From positions 3,111,074 to 3,175,073 of the forward strand of contig CM032805.1 of NCBI GenBank assembly GCA_019155185.1: a stretch of 64,000 nucleotides of DNA. The letters are read 5' to 3'. This stretch comes from Beaufortia kweichowensis (Eukaryota; Chordata; Actinopteri; Cypriniformes; Gastromyzontidae). A program made the position numbers and the translations under genes. Of this stretch, positions 11,018 through 20,257 are shown piece by piece. Positions within the stretch are counted from its first letter, which is position 1, and every line of letters begins with the position of its first letter. The notes under the pieces are model-generated. The model was given only the letters and a program-made list of their open reading frames with translations, was not told where the DNA came from and made no database searches.

Positions 11018-12319
11018 TGTAACCCAGTAGAATAAATTATACAAGTATAGGGTTATTTCAATGTAAATAATGCATTGTGTTTGTGTAGTTCTAACTCAGA
11101 GATAAAATCTGTTTGAGTATATCGTTATGTATATTTCTGTTCTAATTGTGTATGTATGTCTTTAAGAGTGTGATCAGATGTCAAGTTTGATTGATATACA
11201 TGTGAAAACGTGGTTTTAACCTACAAGTTAGGTGTTGCTTTATTTTATTGGTTCACGAGATTTCTGTCCAGCCCTCACCTAGGTGGTATGGATTTTGAGT
11301 GGTTGTTTGGAGTGTTGTGGGGTTTTGGAAGAGGAAGGAGGGAGGAGGCCGAGATGCATGGTGAGAGAGAGACACCTGTATGCGGGGATAACATGTAAAA
11401 CGTTTTAAGAAGTTTAAAACCCTTAAACTTTAATGTAGATTGTGAGTTTGTTGTTTTGTGTCTACTGTGAGTTCCTCGTGAGTGTTGACAAGACATTTCT
11501 GTGGATTTAAATTCGTCAAGTCAAGTGTACAGACGATTTTATTAATATTTGGTAAAGTGACTCATCAGAAGCGGGACTGTTGAAGCGACACCGATTGCCA
11601 AGTGCCAGTATCTTTGTTTCCCACGCACTTTGCGCGGATCAGACAGAGGCTCAGATACCCATGGCGAAGTTTGGGATTTTTCTTCTTTGACTGTCGAGGG
11701 ACACGCGAGTTTTACGCCGGCTCGCAGAGAGTGTGAAGCGTGGCTGACTCATGAGGGAAGCCCAATACAGAAGGCGTCCTGGATCAGCGATTGGATTGAC
11801 ATAGGAAATTGAGGTAACGATTTTAGTGTGTTTGTGCTCTGGAGAGTGAAGGGCCATTTCACTTTCCGCCACTACTTAACCCGAAAGCCACGTCACAGGC
11901 CTGCAACTGTGTGTGTGTGTGTAGGCAGTGTGTAGGCCCACAAGTGTTAATATTGGTTTCACGTTGTGTTATTAATGTCGCTGAACTGTGATTTCGTGAT
12001 TTTATCATCGTCTAAACGAAGCATTTGCATATTTTGAAGTGTGTTTATGTTATAATTAAATATTGTTCATTTTGTTACTTATCCAAGAGTTATTGTTATT
12101 CCACAGGAAGTTGATTTTTGACTATACATATTAATACCTATATAATCCCAGTTATATTTGTTATTTCTGAGTATAGGGAGTAATTATAAACAGGGTTAAA
12201 AAGGAAGTAATTCATTGTGACCTCAGAGGGGCCTAACTTCATCATCTGTAGGCATGTATGTATTGAATCTGGTGCACTACTCTATCTAGGTAGCATAAAG
12301 ACAGGTAGGGGGTGTTACA
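11018..12319 (+). repeat. 3' LTR of the Ty3/gypsy element
   Basis: It repeats 3525-4820, from TGTAACCC to GTTACA, with a modest number of substitutions and indels clustered at about 11330-11390 and 11580-11920. A (tg)n run lies at about 11909-11922. It is followed directly by CATG and satellite. Confidence 0.93.
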
Positions 12320-12323
12320 CATG
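12320..12323. repeat. Right 4-bp target site duplication (CATG)
   Basis: It matches 3521-3524. The satellite resumes in phase ('catgcatttaaaacacc'). Confidence 0.9.
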
Positions 12324-12578
12324 CATTTAAAACACCAAGACGCTCACCGTCGATACAATCCATTACGCATTGCTGACTGATGACTTTGCAGGTGGAATAC
12401 ATGAACCATACAATTATTCTGTAAACGAATAAACAAGAAAACGAACGAAGTTAGGGATGAGCATACACACATAAAAGCCTGTCGTGGAAAAATATTCATT
12501 AATCATAAAAGCCTTGTATGGATTGCCTCCAACGTTTCATTCTTAAAAGTCAGGGAGCTCACTGAGTGCCTTCCACGT
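12324..12578 (+). repeat. Remainder of the satellite unit split by the gypsy insertion
   Basis: It continues the satellite from the point lost at 3524. It shares private variants with 23408-23668 ('aagaaaacgaacg' and a 5-bp deletion giving 'attcattaatcat'), so the two are paralogous copies of one unit. It ends in 'ttccacgt', where 5S spacer begins. Confidence 0.92.
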
Positions 12579-12741
12579 CCGAGTCCGTAACGTTCTTCAT
12601 CTTTGCACATATATTCTTTTGAACCCCTGTCATGAGTTTGCTTCCCGGTCGTCCAGCAGGGGAGCCCAGGGGCTTAATTGAGTTAATATTTAACAGAGCA
12701 GGGCCATTGATAAAACAACAGTTTACGCCTTCAACTAATAG
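12579..12741 (+). repeat. 5S rDNA spacer fragment joined to satellite
   Basis: 'gttcttcatctttgcacatatattcttttgaaccc…' is the non-transcribed spacer found downstream of every 5S gene in the window. It starts abruptly at the satellite edge, with no 5S gene before it. The same junction recurs at about 23668. Confidence 0.88.
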
Positions 12742-12957
12742 GAGAGTGGGAGTGAAGTAGAACTGTAAAGCTCTTGTGCACATTATCAATATAGGTTATT
12801 TTATTTTTAAATTGTCTATTGTATCTCTGCGTTGTTGCACATCATCTGAATATTGTTAATTTTTTGTATCTCTTGTGGTTTTGTAGTATGTAGTTTGTAT
12901 TTTGCATTTTACACACTGTCTGTATATTGTAACATGTTTTATTTTAATATAAAAAAA
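12742..12957 (+). mobile_element. 3' fragment of a poly(A)-tailed retroelement inserted at a 5S unit (copy 1)
   Basis: About 215 bp absent from all other 5S spacers begins 'gagagtgggagtgaagtag' and ends in an A-rich tail ('tttaatataaaaaaaa'), fused to the inside of a 5S gene. The A tail and 5' truncation point to target-primed reverse transcription. No coding part remains to name the family. Copy 2 is at 23828-24051. Confidence 0.7.
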
Positions 12958-13057
12958 AGCGCCGATGTCGTCTGATCTCGAGGAAGCTAAGCAAGGTCGG
13001 GCCTGGTTAGTACTTGGATGGGAGACCGCCTGGGGATACCCAGGTGCAGTGAGATTT
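12958..13057 (+). pseudogene. 5S rRNA gene truncated at its 5' end by the poly(A) fragment
   Basis: It begins inside the gene ('gcgccgatgtcgtctgatctc'), so roughly the first 25 nt are missing. It retains the internal control region and the 3' end (ending 'gtgcagtgagatttt') but has 'ggggatacccagg' where intact copies have 'gggaataccagg'. It is probably not a functional 5S RNA. Confidence 0.85.
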
Positions 13058-13560
13058 TACCTGTTCTTCGTAAGCTGGTGAATGCACTCGCGCCCGAGGC
13101 GCGTTCTTCATCTTCGCCAAATATATTCTTTTGAACCCTGTCATGAGTTTGCTTCCCGTCGTCCAGCAGGGGAGCCCAGGGACTTAATTGTGTTTATTAT
13201 TTAACAGAGCAGGGCCATTGATAAAACAACAGTTTCGCCTTCAACTAATAGGTAAAACCGTAAACTTAAGCGATAGACGCTGGTTGATCTTTTAAGCATT
13301 TCTTCACGTGTTCAGGTGAGCAGAAAGAAGAACAGACACTGACTGAAAGGTCGTCATCGAATAGCCATGCATGTTCGTCTTGTTGGAACGATGAACAAGC
13401 AGAATTTAAGCCCCCCACGGCACAAGCCTTTCAAATATTACCCGTGGGCTCGCTACAAATAAAAGTGACACATGAAAAACATGGCCAAAACATTATCAAT
13501 GCAGTCGGCCAGCGCTGAGCGCGGCGTCCTTTAAAGGGACCGGCGTTACGCAGCTTCTTT

Positions 13561-13680
13561 GCTTCTGGCCATACCACCCTGAGCACACCCGATCTTGTCT
13601 GATCTCGAAGCTAAGCAGGGTTGGGCCTGGTTAGTACTTGGATGGTTGACCGCCTGGGAAAACCAGGTGCAGTAAGCTTT
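13561..13680 (+). rRNA. 5S rRNA gene copy, diverged
   Basis: The 120-nt match has the pol III A-box/C-box core ('ctaagcagggttggg', 'ttagtacttggatgg'). Differences include 'gcttctggcc', 'ggttgaccgcc' and 'ggaaaaccagg'. A TTTAAA box lies upstream at about 13530. The 3' end reads CTTT then G, so the T-run is only three. Confidence 0.8.
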
Positions 13681-14194
13681 GCCTGTTCTTCATGTTTCAG
13701 CCGAATGCACTGGCGCCCCGGACACGTTCTTCATCTTCGCTTACATATATTCTTTTGAACCCTGTCGCGAGTTTGCTTCCGTTATTTTCCGTCGTCCAGC
13801 AGGGCGCCCAGGGGCTTAATTGTGTTTATTATTAACAGAGCAGGGCCATTGATAAAACAACAGTTTTACGCCTTCAACTGATAAAAAAGTAAACTTAGCG
13901 ATATGACGGCTGGTTGATCTTTTTTTAGCATTTCTTCACGTGTTCAGGTGAGCAGAAAGAAGAACAGACACTGACTGAAAGGTCGCTCATTGAATAGCTA
14001 TGCATGTTCGTCTTGAAGGAACGAGAACAAGCAGAATTTAAGCCCCAAACAGCACAAGCCTTTCAAATATTACCCGGGCTCGCTTCAAATAAAAGAAACA
14101 CATGAAAAAGCGTGGCCAAGATATCATTATCAATGCAGTCGGCCTAGCTGAGCGCGGCGTCCTTTAAAGGGACCGAATTCAAGCGGCTCCCCTA

Positions 14195-14316
14195 ACTTAC
14201 GGCCATACCACCTTGAGCGGCGCCCGATCTCGCCTGATCTCGAAGCTAGGCAGGGTCGATGCCTGGTTAGTACTTGGATGGGAGACCGCCTGGGAATACC
14301 AGGTGCAGTAAGCTTT
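14195..14316 (+). rRNA. 5S rRNA gene copy, diverged
   Basis: It covers 'acttacggccataccac' to 'gtgcagtaagcttt'. It has the internal promoter but 'gctaggcagggtcgatgcc' in the A-box/IE region and GG to G shortening in 'gatctcgaagc'. TTTAAAGG lies about 30 bp upstream. Confidence 0.8.
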
Positions 14317-14805
14317 GCCTGTTCTTCATGCTTCAGCGAATGCACTGCGTCCGGGCGTTCTTCATATTGGCACATATATTCTTTGAACCCTGTCATGAGT
14401 TTTGCTGCCGTCGTGCCCAGCAGGGGAGCCCAGGGGCTTAATTGTGTTAATATTTAACAGAGCAGGGCCATTGATAAAACAACAGTTTCGCCTTCAACTG
14501 ATGAAAAGTAAACTTAAAGCGGTAGACGGCTGGTTGACCTTTTCAGCATTTCTTCAACGTGTTCAGGTGAGCAGAAGAAGAACAGACACTGACTGAAAGG
14601 TCGTCATCGAATAGCCATGCATGTTCGTCTTGAAGGAACGCGAACAAGCAGAATTTAAGCCCCACACGCACAAGCCTTTCAAATATTACCCGCGGGCTCG
14701 CTACAAATAAAAAGAAACACATAAAAAACGGCCAAGATATTATCAATGCAGTAGGCCAGCGCTGAGCGCAAGTCCCTTATAGGGACCGACGTTCGTAGCT
14801 TCTTC

Positions 14806-14929
14806 GCTACATTGCCATACCACCCCTGAGCTGTCCGATCTCGTCTGATCTCGGAAACTAAGCAGGGTCGGGCCTGGATTAGTACTTGGATGAGAGACCG
14901 CCTGGGAATACCAGGTGCAGTAAGATTTT
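14806..14929 (+). rRNA. 5S rRNA gene copy, diverged
   Basis: The 5' end is altered ('gctacattgccatacc') and an extra base interrupts the C-box ('ggcctggattagtacttggatgagag'). The A-box 'aaactaagcagggtcgg' is present. The upstream box reads TTATAGGG instead of TTTAAAGG. The 3' end has a TTTT run. Confidence 0.78.
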
Positions 14930-15444
14930 GCCTATTTTTCATGCTTTAGCTTAATGCACTGCATCCCGGCACATTCTTCATCTTCGCATATATTCTTTTG
15001 AACCATGTCATGAGTTTGCTTCCCCTCATTTTCCCGTCGTCCAGCAGGGGAGCCCAGGGGCTTAATTGTGTGTTATTATTAACAGAGCAGGACCATTGAT
15101 AAAACAACAGTTTTACGCCTTCAACTGATAAAAAGGAAAACTTAAGCGATAGGACGCTGGTTGACATTTTCAGCATTTCTTCACGTGTTCAGGTGAGCAG
15201 AAATAAGAACAGACACTGACTGAAAGGTCGTCATCGAATAGCCATGCATGTTCGCCTTGAAGGAACGAGAACAAGCAGAATTTAAGCCACACACAGCACA
15301 AGCCTTTCAAATATTACCCAGCGGGCTCGCTTCAAATAAAAGAAACACAATGAAAAACATGGCCAAGATACATATCAATGCAATCGGGCCAGCGCTGAGC
15401 CGCGGCGGCCCTTTATAGGGACCGGACGCTCGCGAATTTAATTT

Positions 15445-15570
15445 GCTTTCACGCCATACCACCCTGAGCGTGCGTCTGGATCTCGCCTGATCTCGGAAGC
15501 TAAGCAAGGTCGGGCCTGGTTAGTACTTTGGATGGGAGACCGCCTGGGAATACCAGGTGCAGTAAGCTTT
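15445..15570 (+). rRNA. 5S rRNA gene copy, diverged
   Basis: It runs from 'gctttcacgccatacc' to 'gtgcagtaagcttt'. The A-box and most of the C-box are intact. The 'gagcgtgcgtctggatctcgcc' stretch has insertions relative to the intact copies at 31938 and 32573. Confidence 0.78.
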
Positions 15571-16069
15571 GCCTGTTCTTCATGCTTCAGCTTAATACAC
15601 TGCGCCCCGGACACATTCTTCATCTTCGCACATATATTTTTTGAACCCTGTCATGAGTTTGCCTTCCCGTCGTCCAGCAGGGGAGCCCAGGGGCTTAATT
15701 GTGTTTATTATTAACAGAGCAGGGCCATTGATAAAACAACAGTTTTACGCCTTCAACTGATAAAAGTAAACTTAAGCGTATAGACGCTTGGTTGATCTTT
15801 TTCAGCATTTCTTCACGTGTTCAGGTGAGCAGAAAAAGAACAAACACTGACTGAAAGGTCGCCATTGAATAGCCATGCATGTTCGCCTTGAAGGAATCGA
15901 GAACAAGCAGAATTTAAGCCCCACACAGCACAAGCCTTTCAAATATTACCAGCGGGATCGCTTCAAATAAAAGAAACACATAGAAAAAACGTAGCCAAGA
16001 TAGGCATCAATGCAGTCGGCCAGTGCTGAGCGCGTCGCCCTTTAAAGGGACCGGACGTTAGCAGCTTCA

Positions 16070-16194
16070 TTAAACACGCCATACCACCCTGAGCGCAACC
16101 GATCTCGTCTGATCTCAGAAACTAACCAGGGTCGGGCCTGGTTAGTACTTGATGAATGGGAGACCGCCTGGGAATACCAGGTGCAGTAAGTTTT
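16070..16194 (+). rRNA. 5S rRNA gene copy, diverged
   Basis: The first bases are changed ('aaacacgccatacc'), the A-box reads 'aaactaaccagggtcgg', and the C-box contains an insertion ('acttgatgaatgggag'). It is likely a poor pol III template. Confidence 0.75.
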
Positions 16195-16694
16195 GCCTAT
16201 TTTTTTCATGCTTCAGCTTAATGCACTCGCGTCCCGGCACGTTCTTTATCTTCGCGCATATATTCTTTGAACCCTGTCATGAGTTTGCTTCCCCGCCTTC
16301 CAGCAGGGGAGCCCAGGGGCTTAATTGTGTTAATATTTAACAGAGCAGGGCCGTGGATAAAACAACAGTTTTACGCCTTCAACTGATAAAAAAAGTAAAC
16401 TTAAGCGATAGACGCTGGTTGATCTTTTTCAGCATTTCTTCAGGTGTTCAGGTGAGCAGAAAGAAGAACAGACACTGACTGAAAGGTCGTCATCGAATAG
16501 CCATGCATGTTCTTCATGAAGGAACGAGAACAAGCAGAATTTAAGCCCCACACGGCACAAGCCTTTCAAATATTACCGTGGGCTCTCTACAAATAAAAGA
16601 AACACATGAAAAACATGGCCAAGATAATGACACAGTTCGCAGTTGGCCAAGCTGGCAGGCGTCCTTTAAAGGGACCGACGCTCGCAGCTTCATT

Positions 16695-16815
16695 CGCTCA
16701 CGGCCATACCACCCTGAGCGTACCGATCTCGCCTGATCTCTGGAAACTAACCAGGTCGGGCCTGGTTAGTACTTTGATGGGAGACCGCCTGGGAATACCA
16801 GGTGCAGTAAGCTTT
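16695..16815 (+). rRNA. 5S rRNA gene copy, diverged
   Basis: It runs from 'gctcacggccatacc' to 'gtgcagtaagcttttt'. The A-box has 'aaactaaccaggtcggg' (one G lost) and the C-box 'actttgatgg'. It keeps a T5 terminator, and TTTAAAGG lies upstream. Confidence 0.78.
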
Positions 16816-17313
16816 TTGCCTATTTTTCATGCTTCAGCTAATGCACTGCATCCCGGCACGCTCTTTATCTTCGCACATATATTCTTTTGAACCCTGTCAG
16901 CGAGTTTGCTTCCCGTCTTCCAGCAGGGGAGCCCAGGGCTTAATTGTGTTAATATTTAACAGAGCAGGGCCGTGGATAAAACAACAGTTTTACGCCTTCA
17001 ACTGATAAAAAGTAAACTTAAGCGATGAGACGCTGGTTGATCTTTTCAGCATTTCTTCAGGTGTTCAGGTGAGCAGAAGAAGAACAGACACTGACTGAAA
17101 GGTCGCCATCGAATAGCCATGCATGTTCTTCATGAAGGAACGAACAAGCAGAATTTAAGCCCCACACGGCACAAGCCTTTCAAATATTACCCGTGGGCTC
17201 GCTACAAATAAAAGAAACACATGAAAAACATGGCCAAGATACGTGACAATGCAGTTGGCCAGCGCTGAGCTGCAAGCGCCCTTTAAAGGGACCGATGTTC
17301 GTGACCTCCCTTT

Positions 17314-17432
17314 GCTTACGGCCATACCACCCCTGAGCTACCCGCTCGCCTGATCTCGAAGCTAAGTAGGGTCGGGCCTGGTTAGTACTTGGATGGGGAG
17401 ACCACCTGGGAATACCAGGTGCAGTAAGCTTT
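17314..17432 (+). rRNA. 5S rRNA gene copy, diverged
   Basis: 'gcttacggccataccacc' is intact, then 'gagctacccgctcgcc' departs from consensus. The A-box is 'aagctaagtagggtcgg' and the C-box has an extra G. It ends CTTT then G. Confidence 0.8.
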
Positions 17433-17944
17433 GCCTGTTCTTCATGCTTCAGCGAATGCACTGCGCCCTGGGCAAGTTCTTCATCTTCGCACATATATTC
17501 TTTTGAAGCCTGTCATGAGTTTGCTTCCCATCATTTTCCCATCATCCAGCAGGGGGTGCTCAGGGGCTTAATTGTGTTTATTATTAACAGAGAAGGGCCA
17601 TTGATAAAACAACAGTTTTACGCCTTCAACTGATAAAAAAGGAAAACTTAAACGATAGACGCTGGTTGACCTTTTTCAGCATTTCTTCACGTGTTCAGGT
17701 GAGCAGAAATAAGAACAGACACTGACTGAAAGGTCGCCATCGAATAGCCATGCATGTTCGCTCTTGAAGGAACGAGAACAAGCAGATTTTAAGCCCCAAA
17801 CAGCACAAGCCTTTCAAATATTACCCGCGGGCTCGCTTCAAATAAAAGAAACACATGAAAAAACATGGCCAAGATACATATCAATGCAATGAGCCAGCTC
17901 TGAGCGTGCGTCCTTTATAGGGACCGACGTTCGCAGTTTACTTT

Positions 17945-18067
17945 GCTTTACGGGCCATACCACCCTGAGCGTGCCCGATCTCGTCTCGATCTCGAAGCTA
18001 AGCAAGGTCGGGCCTGGTTAGTACTTGGATGGGAGACCGCCTGGGAATACCAGGTGCAGTAAGCTTT
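17945..18067 (+). rRNA. 5S rRNA gene copy, near-consensus
   Basis: It runs from 'gctttacgggccatacc' to 'gtgcagtaagcttt', with an intact C-box and the A-box variant 'aagctaagcaaggtcgg'. 'ctcgtctcgatctc' carries a 1-nt insertion. It is the last complete copy before the array is cut at about 18505. Confidence 0.82.
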
Positions 18068-19913
18068 GCCTGTTCTTCATGCTTCAGCGAATGCACTGCA
18101 TCCCGGCACATTCTTCATCTTCGCACATATATTTTTGAACCCTGTCATGAGTTTGTTTCCTTAATTTCGTCCAGCAGGGGAGCTAGGGGCTTAATTGTGT
18201 TTATTATTAACAGAGCAGGGCCATTAATAAAACAACAGTTTTACGCCTTCAACTAATAAAACCGTAAACTTAAGCGATAGACGCTGGTTGACCTTTTTTC
18301 AGCATTTCTTCACGTGTTCAGGTGAGCAGAAAGAAGAACAGACACTGACTGAAAGGTCGTCATCGAATAGCCATGCATGTTCGTCTTGAAGGAACGAGAA
18401 CAAGCAGAATTTAAGCCCCACACGGCACAAGCCTTTCAAATATTACCATGCGGGCTCTCTACAAATAAAAGAAACACATGAAAAAAGTGGCCAAGATAAC
18501 GTATCTGTAATGAACAGCGGAACAATGGACATTCCAGGGTCCAGTTTATGACAGGGCCCCTCTCTAACTGCTACAATGGAGGATGGTTTGCTCATTTGTG
18601 ATTGGACGCTGGCAGGTTAACACAACCAGATGCCCAGTGCCATCAGATAAAGGAGACTACAGGGACTGCCAGATACCCCTGGGGGTTAAGATAGGGAAGG
18701 AGAGGACCCTTTTCGTTGGTCCACAGGATTCCCTTATCACCGTTACTTTGATCCTAAGGCCCAGGCGAGGATGGCAATAAAATTCCTTTGATCCTCCAGA
18801 TACAGCACGTCAGGGTGCTGGCCATGTGGCACACAATAATTGCAACAAGGACAGTCAAACCTTCCACATTTATACAGAAAGAACTGTTAAAATGGACATT
18901 ACAATTGCACATTACAAATGCTGAACATACCAAAATGGTCTTGTATGCGTAAATGTAACTGGAATGTCATAAAACATGTGTAAACCCACCTGTAGCCCCT
19001 GAATGTAGGTACAAATGATTATTCCAGCCTTTTTTACTTCATGTTTTGGTATGTATGCGTTCAGTACATGGTCAAGAGTATTGTGAAAGTGGTTTGGACA
19101 GGGAAAGATGCATAGATAAAGGTTCAGGGACATTTTTTTCTAAAATGGACTCTCACACTAGGCAAACAAGTTCCACACAGCTGGGATGGGGTGGGCCACA
19201 TGCGTGGCCAATCACCTTGTTGGAAACGGAGCACCCGGAATTACAGTCTCCACCTCACCAGAAAGAGATAAAGTCCCTCACCAGCGGATCCACATTTGTT
19301 CTGGAGCTTTCTGGACCGAACTAGGAAGAAACAACATTACAGCTAAGGTTAAGCTTTATGCGAGCAAACCTTAAACCGCACTCCACTATCTGCACGGGTG
19401 GACCTTACCAACCTTTCACGGCCCCTCCCAGCCTCTCAGCTCGACTGCAACGACTCCAACACGCCTGGGACTTTAACAATCTTTCTGGTGCAGCACAGCT
19501 CACCTCTCAATGACTGGTATTCTCTGAGAGCGATTCCACGCCTTCGGACTGCAACCTACAAAGCCTGTAAAGGGCGCCCTCGACCTTGGACTAATCTGGA
19601 CTGTGTGGAACGAATATACTTTTCCTTCCAAACCTCTTTCAGAGACCTTGGCACTAGTAAATGCATTATTGTTTAGTGTGTACTATTCAGCAGGGGGTAT
19701 AGGGGTTATCTTTTGGGAGTTGACAGCCTAAGAATATCCTCCTGCCACCATATTAAGCAACAGCATTGCATTGTGTCTATTCAAGTCATTGCCTCCATAC
19801 AATAATTCAATTTCCCTTTCCTTTGTCAAACATCTTGTTAAAAGCGTTATTCAGTTATAGTTTTATTTCATTTACATGTATTCCCAGTAGTTATTTCCCT
19901 TTGCATGTTTAGT

Positions 19914-19919
19914 GAATAA
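19914..19919 (+). promoter_or_regulatory. Polyadenylation signal in the retroelement fragment
   Basis: 'gtgaataaacc' is followed about 20 nt later by a T/G-rich stretch ('ctgtgtctttcttgtgttgg'), the arrangement of an LTR R region. Confidence 0.5.
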
Positions 19920-20140
19920 ACCTTTGCATTTGTACAACTGTGTCTTTCTTGTGTTGGTAATCAGAGGCTCTACAAGTTAGCACGAATATAACAAAATCCT
20001 TCGGATACCCCAGGTGACTTGCTCCCTCCACTAATTTTTCTTATCATATTATCTATGATTTATGTTGGATAATTCCAACAAATGTTGAGGTGGAATTCCT
20101 CAGCTGGTGCCCCGAGTTAAAAGGAGGGAGAGGTCATCTG

Positions 20141-20166
20141 ACACACACACACACACACACACACAC
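20141..20166 (+). repeat. (AC)n microsatellite
   Basis: A 26-bp perfect AC run. The inverted copy of the same element carries 44 bp at 62725-62768. Confidence 0.97.
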
Positions 20167-20257
20167 TTGAAGTGACGTGGGGTAAAGTCTCACTAACACC
20201 TCTAGTGCCCTGTGTGAGGCGTACTATTAATTGGTGCCCCGTGTGAAGATCACTACA

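Larger units (their letters stand above)
3525..12319 (+). mobile_element. Ty3/gypsy LTR retrotransposon, LTR to LTR but with broken ORFs
   Basis: The element is 8.8 kb with 1.3-kb direct LTRs starting TGTAAC and ending GTTACA, a tRNA-Pro type primer binding site, a polypurine tract, and gag, protease, RT, RNase H and integrase in Ty3/gypsy order. CATG flanks both ends. Coding frames are interrupted by many single-base indels and stops, so this copy should not make a full polyprotein if the sequence is accurate. The gag N-terminus and capsid resemble the vertebrate PNMA family, which is known to derive from Ty3/gypsy gag. No env-like ORF was seen after integrase. Confidence 0.93.
18506..20257 (+). 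mobile_element. Retroelement fragment with env-like ORF and LTR-like 3' end (copy 1)
   Basis: This 1752-bp block replaces the 5S spacer at 18506 and joins satellite at 20258. It begins TGTA and ends TACA. An inverted copy lies at 62634-64000. Open stretches at 19186-19676 encode a segment with several N-x-S/T sites (NIT, NRT, NDS) and an interrupted hydrophobic span near 19640-19720, which suggests a glycoprotein C-terminal part. This is followed by AATAAA at about 19915. I do not recognise the family; env origin is inferred only from glycosylation sites, the hydrophobic span and the polyadenylation context. It carries frameshifts. Confidence 0.55.

Noticed and set aside
20225..20250. Primer binding site candidate 'ttggtgccccgtgtgaag' in the env-like fragment
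   Set aside because: It resembles the start of several PBS types (TGGTGCC…), but I could not match the rest to a tRNA 3' end. A similar word at about 20104 argues for an internal duplication.
18506..20257. Simple solo LTR (TGTA…TACA) interpretation
   Set aside because: The ends fit, but a glycoprotein-like ORF and an internal polyadenylation context make a plain solo LTR unlikely, and there is no target duplication because the flanks differ.
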